DNA of 64,000 nt, from contig NZ_JAMTCQ010000008.1 in NCBI RefSeq assembly GCF_024171895.1, positions 992,001 to 1,056,000 of the forward strand. Reading direction: 5' to 3'. The notes under the pieces were generated by a model. The model did not search any database. It was not told where the DNA came from and saw only the letters and a list, made by a program, of their open reading frames with translations. This stretch comes from Prauserella halophila (lineage in GTDB: Bacteria > Actinomycetota > Actinomycetes > Mycobacteriales > Pseudonocardiaceae). Of the stretch, positions 35,885 through 44,693 are shown in pieces; position 1 is the first letter of the stretch, and every line of letters begins with the position of its first letter. Made by a program: the position numbers and the translations under genes.

Positions 35885-37558
35885 TCAGGAGCAGACGGCT
35901 CCCTTCGCCGCCGTGCCCACCGTTTTCGCGTACTTGGCGAGCACGCCGGTCCGGCGCGGCACCGGGGGCAGCTGCCACCCCTCGGCCCGGCGCGCCAGCT
36001 CCTCGTCACCCACGCCGACGTCGAGCGTGCGCCGCTCCATGTCGAGGGTGATCGGGTCGCCGTCGCGGACGAACGCGATGGGCCCGCCGTGCGCGGCCTC
36101 CGGCGCGACGTGCCCGATGCACAGGCCCGTGGTGCCGCCCGAGAACCGGCCGTCGGTGAGCAGCAGCACGTCCTTGCCGAGGCCCGCACCCTTGATCGCA
36201 CCGGTCACCGCGAGCATCTCGCGCATCCCCGGCCCGCCGCGCGGCCCCTCGTTACGGATCACCACCACATCACCGGCCTGCAGCGAACCGAGCGCGTCCA
36301 TGGCGGCCTGTTCGCCGTCGAACACCCGCGCCGTGCCCTCGAACCGGGCCGAGTCGAATCCCGCGCTCTTCACGACCGCACCCTCGGGCGCGAGGCTGCC
36401 GTGCAGGATCGTCAGCCCGCCGGTCGGATGGATCGGTTCGCTGAGCTTGCGGATGACGTCGCCGTCCAGCTCCGGCGGCGCCAGCTCGGCGAGGTTCTCG
36501 GCAACGGTCTTCCCGGTGACCGTCAGGCAGTCACCGTGCAGCAGGCCCGCATCGAGCAGCGCCTTCATCACCACGGGCACGCCGCCGACCCGGTCGACGG
36601 CGGTCATCACGTGCTTCCCGAACGGTTTCACGTCGGCCAGGTGCGGCACCCGGTCGCCGACGCGCGAGAAGTCGTCGAGCGTCACCTCCACCTCGGCCTC
36701 GTTGGCGATCGCCAGCAGGTGCAGCACCGCGTTCGTCGACCCGCCGAGCGCCATGACCACCGCGATCGCGTTCTCGAACGCCTCGCGGGTGAGGATGTCG
36801 CGGGTGGTGATGCCCTTGCCCAGCAGTCCGACGACGGCCTCGCCACCGTCTCGGGCGAACCGGTCGCGGCGCCGGTCCACCGAGGGCGGGCTGGCCGAAC
36901 CCGGCAGCGACATGCCCAGTGCCTCGGCGGCGCACGCCATCGTGTTCGCCGTGTACATGCCACCGCAGGCACCTTCACCGGGGCAGATGGCGCGTTCGAC
37001 CTTGTCGACCTCCTCCCGCGTGATCAGCCCGCGGGCACAGGACCCCACGGCCTCGAACGCGTCGATGATCGTCACCTCGCGGCCGTCGACACTGCCGGGC
37101 AGGGTCGAGCCCGCGTAGAGGAACACCGACGCCACGTCGAGGCGGGCGGCGGCCATGAGCATGCCGGGCAGGCTCTTGTCGCACCCGGCGAGCAGCACGG
37201 CGCCGTCGAGGCGTTCGGCCTCCATCACCGTCTCCACCGAGTCGGTGATGACCTCCCGTGACACGAGCGAGAAGTGCATGCCCTCGTGTCCCATCGAGAT
37301 CCCGTCCGACACCGAGATGGTGCCGAACTCCATCGGGAACCCTCCCCCACCGTGCACACCCTGTTTGCTCGCCTCGGCGAGCCGGTCCAGCGACAGGTTG
37401 CACGGGGTGATCTCGTTCCACGACGACGCGATCCCGATCTGCGGCTTCGTGAAATCGTCGTCGTCCATGCCGACCGCTCGCAGCATCCCGCGAGCCGCCG
37501 CACGTTCCATTCCATCGGTCACCTCGCGGCTGCGAGGTTTCACGTCGTGTTCGGCCAT
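35885..37558 (-). CDS. ilvD: Dihydroxy-acid dehydratase
   Basis: IlvD dehydrates dihydroxy acids in valine, leucine and isoleucine synthesis. The 557 residues include the Fe-S cysteine segments [11 protein letters not shown] and [18 protein letters not shown], and the C-terminal [13 protein letters not shown] with the catalytic serine. ATG 37558 ([21 protein letters not shown]) is preferred. The minus-strand frame continues much further upstream but only as antisense of tex. It is divergent from tex with 42 bases between starts. Confidence 0.97.
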   Translation of the reverse strand: MAEHDVKPRSREVTDGMERAAARGMLRAVGMDDDDFTKPQIGIASSWNEITPCNLSLDRLAEASKQGVHGGGGFPMEFGTISVSDGISMGHEGMHFSLVSREVITDSVETVMEAERLDGAVLLAGCDKSLPGMLMAAARLDVASVFLYAGSTLPGSVDGREVTIIDAFEAVGSCARGLITREEVDKVERAICPGEGACGGMYTANTMACAAEALGMSLPGSASPPSVDRRRDRFARDGGEAVVGLLGKGITTRDILTREAFENAIAVVMALGGSTNAVLHLLAIANEAEVEVTLDDFSRVGDRVPHLADVKPFGKHVMTAVDRVGGVPVVMKALLDAGLLHGDCLTVTGKTVAENLAELAPPELDGDVIRKLSEPIHPTGGLTILHGSLAPEGAVVKSAGFDSARFEGTARVFDGEQAAMDALGSLQAGDVVVIRNEGPRGGPGMREMLAVTGAIKGAGLGKDVLLLTDGRFSGGTTGLCIGHVAPEAAHGGPIAFVRDGDPITLDMERRTLDVGVGDEELARRAEGWQLPPVPRRTGVLAKYAKTVGTAAKGAVCS

Positions 37559-37600
37559 GGGGAGATCCTCCCCCGAATCGTGCCGGGGCGGCAGGGCACA

Positions 37601-40036
37601 ATGCCCTGCGTGGTTCAGACGGTGTCCATTCCCCAGAAGATCGCCGACGAGCTCGGCGTCCGCCCCGGCCAGGTGGAGGCGACGGTCGAGCTCCTCGACG
37701 GTGGCGCGACCGTGCCGTTCATCGCCCGGTACCGCAAGGAGGTGACCGGCACCCTCGACGACACGCAGCTGCGTACGCTCGAGGAACGCCTGCGCTACCT
37801 GCGGGAACTCGAAGATCGGCGGACGGCCGTGCTCGAGTCGATCGACTCGCAGGGCAAGCTCGACGACGAGCTCAAGGCCAGCATCATGGCGGCCGACACG
37901 AAGGCCCGCCTCGAAGACATCTACCTGCCCTACAAGCCGAAGCGCCGCACCAAGGCGCAGATCGCGCGGGAGGCCGGACTCGAACCGCTCGCCGAGGGGC
38001 TGCTCGGCGACCCGGCGACCGAGCCGCAGGCGGCGGCCGCGGCGTTCGTCGACGCCGAGAAGGGCGTCGCCGATGCGCAGGCCGCGCTGGACGGCGCGAA
38101 GGCCATCCTCGTGGAACGCTTCGCCGAGGACGCCGACCTGATCGGTGAGCTGCGCGAGCGCATGTGGAACCACGGCTGGATGACGTCGAAGGTCCGGGAC
38201 GGCAAGGAGACCGAGGGCGCCAAGTTCGCCGACTACTTCGACTTCGCCGAGCCGCTCACGAAGCTGCCGTCGCACCGGGTGCTGGCGCTGCTGCGCGGTG
38301 AGAAGGAGGAGATCCTCGACCTGACGACCGAGCCGGACCGGCCCGCGGACCCGGAGGAGGAGCCCCGGACCGGGCCGACCGAGTACGAGATGCGGATCGC
38401 CGAGCGCTTCGGCGTCGACAACCAGGGCAGGCCCGCCGACAAGTGGCTGTCGGACACGGTGCGCTGGGCGTGGCGCACGAAGATCCTGCTGCACCTGGGC
38501 ATCGACCTGCGGATGCGGCTGCGGCAGGCCGCCGAGGACGAGGCCGTGCGCGTGTTCGCCACGAACCTGCGCGACCTGCTGCTCGCCGCACCGGCGGGCA
38601 CGCGCGCCACGATGGGCCTGGACCCCGGCTACCGCACCGGCGTGAAGGTGGCCGTCCTCGATTCCACCGGCAAGGTCGTGGCCACGGACACGATCTACCC
38701 CCACAAGCCGCAGGCGCGCTGGGACGAGGCGACGGCGAAGCTGGAGAAGCTGGCGCGCGAGCACGACGTCGAGCTGATCGCGATCGGCAACGGCACCGCC
38801 TCGCGCGAGACCGACAAGCTGGCGGGCGACCTGGTCAAGGCGAAACCCGAGCTGGCACTGAACAAGGTCATGGTGTCCGAGTCGGGTGCCTCGGTGTACT
38901 CGGCCTCGGCCTACGCGGCGCGGGAGCTGCCGGACCTGGACGTGTCGCTGCGCGGTGCCGTCTCGATCGCCCGGCGCCTGCAGGACCCGCTGGCCGAGCT
39001 CGTGAAGATCGATCCGAAGTCGATCGGCGTCGGCCAGTACCAGCACGACCTGTCGGAGTCGAAGCTGTCCCGCTCGCTCGACGCGGTCGTCGAGGACTGT
39101 GTGAACGCTGTCGGGGTGGACCTCAACACGGCGTCGGTGCCGCTGCTCTCGCGGGTGTCGGGCATCGGCGCGTCGCTCGCGGAGAACATCGTGTCCCACC
39201 GCGACTCCGCGGGCCCGTTCCGCGACCGGGACGGGCTCAAGGACGTCGCACGGCTCGGGCCGAAGGCGTTCGAGCAGTGTGCGGGCTTCCTGCGCATCCC
39301 GGATGGCGACGACCCGCTCGACGCCTCCGCCGTGCACCCCGAGGCCTACCCTGTCGTGCGGCGCATCCTCGACGAGACCGGCACCGGCATCCGGGAACTC
39401 ATCGGCAATGCGCGGGCGCTGGGCGGCGTCAGTGCCGAGCGGTTCGTCGACGACACGTTCGGCCTGCCGACCGTCACCGACATCCTCTCCGAGCTGGAGA
39501 AGCCCGGCCGGGACCCGCGTCCCGAGTTCACGACCGCGGCGTTCGCGGACGGCGTCGAGACCCTGTCCGACCTCGATCCGGGGATGCGACTGGAGGGGGT
39601 CGTCACGAACGTGGCCGCCTTCGGTGCGTTCGTCGACGTCGGCGTGCACCAGGACGGTCTCGTGCACGTGTCGGCCATGTCGCACAACTTCGTCAACGAT
39701 CCGCGCGAGGTCGTCAAGCCGGGCGACGTCGTGACCGTGAAGGTGCTCGACGTCGACGTGCCCCGCAAGCGCATCTCGCTGACGCTCCGCCTGGACGACG
39801 AGGTCACGCCGGGTGGGCAGGACGGCGGCAAGCCCCGTGGCGGCACGCGGCAGCAGGGTGACGGCGGCGACCGGGGCGGTAAGCAGGGCGGACGCCAGGG
39901 TGGCAAGCAAGGTGCCAAGCAGGGCGGCAAGCAGGGCGGCAAGCAGGGTGGCAAGCAGAACCGGCAGGGCGGCAAGCAGGCTCCGGCGGGCGGCGCGATG
40001 GCCGACGCCCTCCGCAAGGCCGGTTATAACGACTGA
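37601..40036 (+). CDS. Tex-family RNA-binding transcription accessory protein
   Basis: An 811-residue Tex protein: N-terminal helical region with [12 protein letters not shown] and [18 protein letters not shown], a YqgF-like core ([18 protein letters not shown]), helix-hairpin-helix segments ([17 protein letters not shown]) and a C-terminal S1 domain ([29 protein letters not shown]). The last 60 residues are an added Gly/Lys/Gln-rich tail made of GGKQ units from 12-bp repeats (39870-39985), probably extra RNA contact. ATG 37601 is used; GTG 37610 is an alternative. Confidence 0.95.
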   Translation: MPCVVQTVSIPQKIADELGVRPGQVEATVELLDGGATVPFIARYRKEVTGTLDDTQLRTLEERLRYLRELEDRRTAVLESIDSQGKLDDELKASIMAADTKARLEDIYLPYKPKRRTKAQIAREAGLEPLAEGLLGDPATEPQAAAAAFVDAEKGVADAQAALDGAKAILVERFAEDADLIGELRERMWNHGWMTSKVRDGKETEGAKFADYFDFAEPLTKLPSHRVLALLRGEKEEILDLTTEPDRPADPEEEPRTGPTEYEMRIAERFGVDNQGRPADKWLSDTVRWAWRTKILLHLGIDLRMRLRQAAEDEAVRVFATNLRDLLLAAPAGTRATMGLDPGYRTGVKVAVLDSTGKVVATDTIYPHKPQARWDEATAKLEKLAREHDVELIAIGNGTASRETDKLAGDLVKAKPELALNKVMVSESGASVYSASAYAARELPDLDVSLRGAVSIARRLQDPLAELVKIDPKSIGVGQYQHDLSESKLSRSLDAVVEDCVNAVGVDLNTASVPLLSRVSGIGASLAENIVSHRDSAGPFRDRDGLKDVARLGPKAFEQCAGFLRIPDGDDPLDASAVHPEAYPVVRRILDETGTGIRELIGNARALGGVSAERFVDDTFGLPTVTDILSELEKPGRDPRPEFTTAAFADGVETLSDLDPGMRLEGVVTNVAAFGAFVDVGVHQDGLVHVSAMSHNFVNDPREVVKPGDVVTVKVLDVDVPRKRISLTLRLDDEVTPGGQDGGKPRGGTRQQGDGGDRGGKQGGRQGGKQGAKQGGKQGGKQGGKQNRQGGKQAPAGGAMADALRKAGYND

Positions 40037-40180
40037 CCGGCAGGCACGGGCCCATTCCTCCCTCGCGTGACCTCGGCGAACACGATCGAGCCGGAGAACA
40101 CGTGGCGAGGTGGGCACACAACGTCGACAATGTCGTAGATCGCGGCGCGAACGTCGCCGGATCACGTGAGGGAGGACCGG

Positions 40181-40645
40181 ATGACGTCGACCGGAGGTTT
40201 GAGCGCGAAAACCCGTGAGCGCCTCCAGCAGGAACTGGATGCGCTGCGGCAACAGCGCGAGTCGCTGGCTCCGCGGCTGGGAGAGGATCCGATGGGCGAC
40301 AGCGCCGACCAGGCGGATCTGCTCGAGCGCGCCGAGTCGGTGTCGAAACTCGACCGGCGGATCGCCGAGATCACGGACCTGCTGCAGGGCGGTCCGACCG
40401 CCGAGCAGGAGGAGGGGCTGCTGCCCTCGGGCACGCAGGTGACGCTGAAATTCGCGGACGGCGACACCGAGGACCTGCTCGTGGTCGGGTTCGCGGCCGA
40501 GGCCGACGACGAGCAGTCGAGCCTGACCGCCGACAGTCCGCTCGGCCGCGCGATCGCGGACCACGCGGCGGGCGACACGATCACCTACCGCACGCCCGGC
40601 GGCCAGGTGTCGGCGGAGATCGTCGAGCTCACACTCCCCGGCTGA
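40181..40645 (+). CDS. GreA/GreB-family transcription factor
   Basis: A 154-residue protein with an N-terminal coiled coil (about residues 8-70) and a C-terminal FKBP-like Gre domain, ending with [23 protein letters not shown]. Gre factors enter the RNA polymerase secondary channel. The acidic tip expected of true GreA is replaced by [19 protein letters not shown], and mycobacteria have a shorter GreA-like protein with a different, inhibitory role, so cleavage activity is uncertain. GGGAGGA precedes ATG 40181; an ATG at 40166 would add five residues. Confidence 0.85.
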   Translation: MTSTGGLSAKTRERLQQELDALRQQRESLAPRLGEDPMGDSADQADLLERAESVSKLDRRIAEITDLLQGGPTAEQEEGLLPSGTQVTLKFADGDTEDLLVVGFAAEADDEQSSLTADSPLGRAIADHAAGDTITYRTPGGQVSAEIVELTLPG

Positions 40646-40649
40646 GTTC

Positions 40650-40687
40650 CGCCCGCCGCCGCGGCGGCACCACCGCGGCGGCGGGCG
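40650..40687. terminator. Terminator hairpin of the GreA-family gene
   Basis: CGCCCGCCGCCGCGG (40650-40664) pairs perfectly with CCGCGGCGGCGGGCG (40673-40687) around an 8-base loop, directly after the stop. The right-hand island repeat starts inside this hairpin sequence and retains only its loop and right arm. A second stem, GAGCCGGCCCGGT with ACCGGGCCGGCTC, follows at about 40703-40756. Confidence 0.85.
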
Positions 40688-40884
40688 TCGTTGCCACGGA
40701 ATGAGCCGGCCCGGTCCTCGCCACCGCTGTCGCGGCAGGGGAACCGGGCCGGCTCACCGGGCTCTGTCGACCGGGCCCGCGCGGTTCTGGCGGTGTGACC
40801 CTGCCGGTGGACTCAGCCTGTGGAGGTCGGGGGCGCCCTCGCCAGTCGGCGTAGTATCAGGAGGCGGACCGTCGGCGTCCTCGG
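40664..40884. repeat. Left flanking direct repeat of the island (also a remnant of the metallophosphoesterase 3' end)
   Basis: Bases 40664-40758 match 58822-58916 with one clear mismatch, and a weaker match continues to 40884 (59032 on the right). In the right copy this sequence is the terminator and last codons of the metallophosphoesterase. In the left copy those codons have decayed, keeping only patches such as CAGTCGGCGTAGT and CCGTCGGCGTCCTCGG. The pair brackets the toxin island and suggests the GreA-family and phosphoesterase genes were neighbours before it arrived. Confidence 0.85.
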
Positions 40885-40954
40885 GGCGGGCGCCCCTGCG
40901 CCTGGTGCGGCTCGGGGCCTCCGGCACACGAATGCTGGACCGCTGGACCTCCGG

Positions 40955-41003
40955 CGATGCGCGGATCGCACCCTCACGACCGATCGCAGACCCGTGCCTC
41001 ACC
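40955..41003. repeat. Cassette-boundary repeat, copy 1
   Basis: CACGACCGATCGCAGACCCG is followed by TGCCTCACC. Related copies are at 43701-43740 and 46249-46296, and shorter pieces at 41363-41385 and 47142-47165. The copies near 41383, 43736, 46295 and 47163 abut the 3' end of a 93-94 aa immunity gene, so this element marks the downstream edge of those cassettes. Confidence 0.7.
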
Positions 41004-41040
41004 ACGAGGAGACGAAAATTCGCTCGACCGCGCAGCTGGT

Positions 41041-41313
41041 TTACTGCGAGCCTCCCAGGAATCCGCTCCCAGTAAATCTTTGCTCAGCTAATCGGATGGC
41101 CCAGAGAACGAAGCGTATAGGAACATCGGGAGTTGAGGGTTCAATACTCAAGACTGCATCCGACCACTCATCTCCTTCTGTTACGCAGATCGCAAGAGAC
41201 TGACCCCTCTTACCTTGAAGGGAATCATGAAATTCTAGCACCCATTGATCCATGCCGAGGTCAAAGAACCTAATAACCTCAACCTCTCGCCCTTCGAAGA
41301 CTTCACGCGACAA
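41041..41313 (-). CDS. Small acidic protein of unknown family, probable immunity accessory (copy 1)
   Basis: A 90-residue protein, MSREVFEGREVEVIRFFD at the start, then DQWVLEFHDSLQ and PDVPIRFVLWAIRLAEQRF. I do not recognise the family. A second copy, about 80% identical by eye, is at 46819-47091. In both places it lies about 70 bases downstream of a 93-aa immunity gene on the same strand, so the two genes travel as one module. Immunity or helper function is inferred only from that context. Confidence 0.65.
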   Translation of the reverse strand: MSREVFEGREVEVIRFFDLGMDQWVLEFHDSLQGKRGQSLAICVTEGDEWSDAVLSIEPSTPDVPIRFVLWAIRLAEQRFTGSGFLGGSQ

Positions 41314-41382
41314 TGTGCAGATCCTGTTCTACTCCAGGACGGTCACGAAGCGTCCAGCCGACGGCGCCGACCCGTGCCTCAC

Positions 41383-41664
41383 CTACTCCCCACGCGCCAC
41401 CGCCGCATCGAACTCCTCCAACCACGCACGAAAATCCACTTCACCAAAAAGATAGCCGTTATTATGCGGCCTAGACGGATCCGGCATCGCACACCCAAAA
41501 AGCCAGCCCAAAGTATCCCACACTAGCTCATCGTCTATCTCCGGAAGATCATCCAACGTAGCCCACGGCGCTGCCCAGTCATCGACGTCCTCCCGTGACC
41601 GGCGCCCTTCCAGCAAGTCCACGATCGCTTTCCGCACTTCATCCCGACTCGGGACATTCACCAC
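41383..41664 (-). CDS. 93-aa immunity family protein (copy 1)
   Basis: A 93-residue acidic protein: SRDEVRKAIVDLLEGRRSREDVDDWAAPW, a central ID(D/E)ELVWDTLGWLFG and a C-terminal EVDFRAWLEEFDAAVARGE. Three paralogs lie in the window (43736, 46295, 47163). The copy at 47163 overlaps the end of the large RHS toxin gene, the classic position of a cognate immunity gene, so all four are probably immunity proteins. Here the GTG start overlaps the stop of a toxin-tail remnant (41658-41760). The downstream 90-aa gene completes a two-gene module. Confidence 0.75.
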   Translation of the reverse strand: MVNVPSRDEVRKAIVDLLEGRRSREDVDDWAAPWATLDDLPEIDDELVWDTLGWLFGCAMPDPSRPHNNGYLFGEVDFRAWLEEFDAAVARGE

Positions 41665-41760
41665 GACTTCACCAACTTCCTCGCCGCGTCAAACAGATGA
41701 TGCAAACCTTTGGTCTTTACATGGATTGGCAACTCGGTGAAATCCGCGCCGTACCGCCAC
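41658..41760 (-). pseudogene. Remnant of a toxin C-terminus
   Basis: The minus strand reads WRYGADFTELPIHVKTKG, then LHHLFDAARKLVKSW and stop, with the TGA overlapping the immunity gene start. The ending resembles that of the large RHS protein (HYRFDELGRLVGSW). It lies in the same frame as the kptA gene just upstream, separated from it by the kptA TGA (41784) and seven or eight codons. I read it as the tail of a deleted toxin. Confidence 0.65.
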
Positions 41761-41783
41761 CCTGAAGGAACGTGGCCCTGGTC

Positions 41784-42371
41784 TCAGTCCCGTGCCTCGG
41801 GATGTAGGAATCGCGGGGGAACCGATTCGGCGAGCCATATCTGGTCGTTGCCGCGGAAGAACTCGACCCCGGCTTCGTGGGCCGCAGCGGCGTCCACTTC
41901 CAGGATCGCGACATCGACGGCCTTGCGCCCGCCGACCTGTGTGGCGGTTTCCCGGTCGGTGGACAGGTGCACATACTGCCGCCGCATCGGCAGTAGCCCA
42001 GTGGTCAGGATCTCCGACACGGTGTGTGTCGCGGTGCCGTGGAACAGCGTGCTGGGTGGTCGCTGGGCGGTCCTCGCGATCCGCCCCGACGTGCTGTGCC
42101 CGTACAGCGCCCGGATCGATGCACCGGAAAGCTCGTAGCGCCGCTTGTCCGAGCCGCGGATTACCTCGGCCAAGTCCTCGCGGGCGACATCGGACCACCG
42201 ACGGTGGCGGGACAGCGCCGCGAGCACCTCGTCCACGGCCACCCATCCGGCGTCGTCGAGCTCGAGGCCGTACCGGTCGGGCCGGTGCCGCAGCATCCGC
42301 GCCAGCTCCTTGCTCAGCGCGATCCGCCGGTCCCGCCGATCACGCGTCGGCGCATTTCGTGCATTGCTCAT
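41784..42371 (-). CDS. kptA: RNA 2'-phosphotransferase (KptA/Tpt1 family)
   Basis: Tpt1/KptA proteins remove an internal or terminal 2'-phosphate from RNA, using NAD+ and forming ADP-ribose 1'',2''-cyclic phosphate. The 195 residues have the N-terminal winged-helix part (LSKELARMLRHRPDRYGLEL, GWVAVDEVLAAL) and the ADP-ribosyltransferase-like part (SIRALYGHS, LFHGT, YVHLSTD). These cover the usual catalytic Arg-His-Arg-Arg positions as far as I can judge. GGAG precedes ATG 42371. Bacteria lack the matching tRNA splicing, so its role here is unclear; its place among toxin and immunity genes is suggestive. Confidence 0.9.
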   Translation of the reverse strand: MSNARNAPTRDRRDRRIALSKELARMLRHRPDRYGLELDDAGWVAVDEVLAALSRHRRWSDVAREDLAEVIRGSDKRRYELSGASIRALYGHSTSGRIARTAQRPPSTLFHGTATHTVSEILTTGLLPMRRQYVHLSTDRETATQVGGRKAVDVAILEVDAAAAHEAGVEFFRGNDQIWLAESVPPRFLHPEARD

Positions 42372-42419
42372 CTCCAGCCAGCCTATCCGGACATTTCGGT
42401 TGAGCGCTAGGGTGTTCTG

Positions 42420-42690
42420 ACCAGCCAGGCGAAAGGGGTTCGACCCCTCGACCTCGAGGGGTGTGGGGTTTGTCGCAGTACTCGGACCGTCGGCTGTGGT
42501 TGAACCAGTCGACCCATTCCGCGGTGGCGATCTCGAGGGCGTCGAAGACGAGTCGGCTGGTCGCCGTCGTGGCCACTGACCAGCCCAGGATCCGACGGGC
42601 GTAGGTGCCCGGTGACGAACGCGGTGTAGCGCCGGCCCGACCATGTCGAAACATGCGTGAAGTCCGCCACCCCAGGGGACCTCGCGATAA
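42420..42690 (-). pseudogene. IS3-family transposase (OrfB) fragment
   Basis: Minus-strand pieces in two frames read VADFTHVSTWSGRRYTAFVTG, then YARRILGWSVATTATSRLVFDALEIA and EWVDWFNHSR, which are parts of the DDE integrase core of IS3-type OrfB. A frameshift separates the pieces, and catalytic segments are missing. It is a dead relic at the edge of the kptA cassette. Confidence 0.8.
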
Positions 42691-42960
42691 TTGCATCGAA
42701 GTTCAAAGATGGACCTTGGCGGTCTACCGGAGTCGAATTCGTACGACCTGAAACGGCCCTGGCCGATTTTACCGAACCCGATTTCAAGTTGCCGATTCCG
42801 TCTGCCGATCGGGAAATATTTCTCCGCAATTTTCGAGCGAGAGGGGAAGCGATATAAAGCCGAAGGGGCATCCCGGGATCTTGAGTCAGTTTATCGACCA
42901 ATCGCTGATCCACGGTAACGGGGCTGCTGCAGGGTTCTGTGACATCTGGGTTCGCTTGCT
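42691..42960. other. Region without recognisable gene
   Basis: AT-richer than the core genome. Short open frames exist on both strands (for example 42657-42857, plus, with SADREIFLRNFRARGEAI), but none has a clear ribosome binding site or known homology. It could be debris of a toxin cassette. Confidence 0.4.
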
Positions 42961-42987
42961 GATGTGCGGGCGTGGAAGGATGCCACT

Positions 42988-43250
42988 GTGCCCAAGCCCT
43001 ATCCCCGTGAGTTCCGTGAGGACGTGGTCCGGGTCGCGCGTAACCGCGGGCCTTGTGTGACGCTGGCGCAGGTCGCCGGCGATCTCGGTGTTCATCCGAA
43101 GACGTTGCAGAAATGGCTGCGCGTGGCCGATGGCGAGGACGGCGCCAAGTCGAGTGTGCCCTCGGACGCAGCGGCCGAGTTGCGGGAGCTCAAGCGCCGT
43201 AATCGGCTGTTGGACCAGGAGAACGAGGTGTTCAGGCGGGCGGCGGCGAC
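42988..43250 (+). pseudogene. IS3-family transposase OrfA, 3'-truncated
   Basis: Reads VPKPYPREFREDVVRVARN, VTLAQVAGDLGVHPKTLQKWL and LRELKRRNRLLDQENEVFRRAAA, the helix-turn-helix and leucine-zipper parts of IS3 OrfA. It stops matching after FRRAAA at about 43250, where it runs into the 3' end of the minus-strand 146-aa gene. The rest of OrfA and all of OrfB are absent here. Confidence 0.85.
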
Positions 43251-43672
43251 AGTTCATGAACCTCGACGGAACATTCCGTCGAGACGATATCATATATTCC
43301 GTGGCCATCGAAGCCAATCCGATAATGATGAACATCTTCCAGTTTCAGTACCCCGCCAAGCTCGTAACCCGGAGAACTGCGCCCAAAGGGTGCGGACTGA
43401 ACCATTCGCCTGATATATTCTGAATCCAATATTTCGATCAATGAAAATTCGTAGTGATCCTTGTGTGGCCAGACACTACTGTAATCGTCGTCGACCCACC
43501 GATATTCAAATACCGCAGGAAAGAAGACGATGGTCCTTCGTCCCCCTGCGAGAGCCGACACGTACCCTATCGACATCTCGACCCCGTTCCCATTCGGCTT
43601 CGTCACTACCTGAACGTCCGGCGCATCGTCCAGCCCGGTATACAGGTGGTCACCCTCGAATATTCGGTACAT
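43232..43672 (-). CDS. Putative immunity protein, 146 aa, 3' end altered by IS3 sequence
   Basis: An unrecognised protein (MYRIFEGDHLYTGLDD..., FEYRWVDDDYSSVWPHKDHYEFSLIEILDSEYIRRMV, GYELGGVLKLEDVHHYRI). Low basic content and its place among immunity genes suggest an immunity function. The last ten or so codons (VHELSPPPA) lie at the OrfA junction, so the original C-terminus is probably lost or replaced. No cognate toxin is adjacent. Confidence 0.55.
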   Translation of the reverse strand: MYRIFEGDHLYTGLDDAPDVQVVTKPNGNGVEMSIGYVSALAGGRRTIVFFPAVFEYRWVDDDYSSVWPHKDHYEFSLIEILDSEYIRRMVQSAPFGRSSPGYELGGVLKLEDVHHYRIGFDGHGIYDIVSTECSVEVHELSPPPA

Positions 43673-43735
43673 TTTCCTCCTCTATGGAACCTCTACGTCA
43701 TACCGCACCCCCTTGACCGATCACAGACCCATGCC

Positions 43736-44020
43736 TCACCTCTCCCCACGCGCCACCGCCGCATCAAACTCCTCCAACCACGCACGAAAATCCACTTCAT
43801 CATGAAGATATCCGGGATTCTCCGGATCAGACGGATCCAACGTCGCACACCCAAAAAGCGTGCCCAAAGTATCCCACACCAGGCGATCGTCTATCTCCGG
43901 AAGATCATCCAACGTACGCCACGGCGCTGCCCAGTCATCGACCTCCTCCCGGGACCGGCGCCCTTCCAGCAAGTCCACGATCGCTTGCCGCACTTCATCC
44001 CGACTCGGGACACTCACCAC
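43736..44020 (-). CDS. 93-aa immunity family protein (copy 2, 94 aa)
   Basis: Close paralog of the proteins at 41383, 46295 and 47163, with SRDEVRQAIVDLLEGRRSRE and EVDFRAWLEEFDAAVARGER. The GTG start overlaps the stop of a short toxin-tail remnant at 44014-44075, which reads IKKGLHYLFDAAGKLVKSW. The boundary repeat (43701-43740) lies at its 3' end. It lacks the 90-aa companion gene that follows copies 1 and 4. Confidence 0.75.
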   Translation of the reverse strand: MVSVPSRDEVRQAIVDLLEGRRSREEVDDWAAPWRTLDDLPEIDDRLVWDTLGTLFGCATLDPSDPENPGYLHDEVDFRAWLEEFDAAVARGER

Positions 44021-44075
44021 GACTTCACCAACTTCCCCGCCGCGTCAAACAGATAATGCAAACCTTTCTTGATAC
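44014..44075 (-). pseudogene. Remnant of a toxin C-terminus
   Basis: Only about 20 codons remain (IKKGLHYLFDAAGKLVKSW, stop). They match the tail at 41658-41760 (LHHLFDAARKLVKSW) and resemble the end of the large RHS protein. Confidence 0.6.
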
Positions 44076-44279
44076 ACCTCAGACGTAGCAGCGGCACACG
44101 TTAACCACGTTCACCACCCGCACGACGGTATTGTGCTTCGCTTAGCACAGGAAATCATCGATTGATGATCCGGCCCGTCCACCCCAGGCGACGACCTGTG
44201 CTTACCCACCTGTGTTCACACTCGTGGCGACCATCGCACCTGGACGACGTCGCCAGGTGCGGTAAACGTGGACGACCAA
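44076..44279. other. Region without recognisable gene
   Basis: No supported coding frame on either strand. I see no promoter or repeat I would name. Confidence 0.4.
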
Positions 44280-44687
44280 TCATTCGCCTATACCAACCAA
44301 AACTGCGACGTTTCTCGGTCGACCATCCGTCTCGTCACTGTCCGCCAAGGATGCGGAAATATCGCTCAACACCGAAACAGCCGTATGAAATTCCTCGCTG
44401 GAAATACGTTTAAAACGCGTAGCATCGGGCCAGACGATAATAACACTATCAGTTTCAAGTTTATATATACCTTCCCAAACCGAATCAGCAAGCGCATCCC
44501 AACTCCGAGAGCTAACCAACGGAGGATCTAACGGCAAACCAGCACGAACTGCCTCGAAGAACGATTTACGCCCAGTGCTGTCTCGTATCGAGAATACGAG
44601 AACAGCCGAAGCACGCGGACCGCCCGTCGATATCACCTCTTCCGCAGTCCCAGGATCGACAAAACTTACACCCGACCCAAAATCCAT
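44280..44687 (-). CDS. Barstar-like immunity protein
   Basis: A 135-residue protein with the barstar pattern in its C-terminal half: KSFFEAVRAGLPLDPP, then SRSWDALADSVWEGIY (compare the barstar NWDALWD motif), then DSVIIVWPDATRF. Barstars bind and block guanyl-specific ribonucleases. The gene starts 6 bases after the stop of an RHS tip that ends in an RNase N1-like domain, which is strong support for a toxin-immunity pair. The SxSWDALAD variation in place of the common GxNWDAL should be noted. Confidence 0.78.
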   Translation of the reverse strand: MDFGSGVSFVDPGTAEEVISTGGPRASAVLVFSIRDSTGRKSFFEAVRAGLPLDPPLVSSRSWDALADSVWEGIYKLETDSVIIVWPDATRFKRISSEEFHTAVSVLSDISASLADSDETDGRPRNVAVLVGIGE

Positions 44688-44693
44688 GCCGCA

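Noticed and set aside
37559-40564. N-terminal extension of ilvD to 1559 residues
   Set aside because: The added part is antisense to tex and the GreA-family gene; IlvD is complete from 37558.
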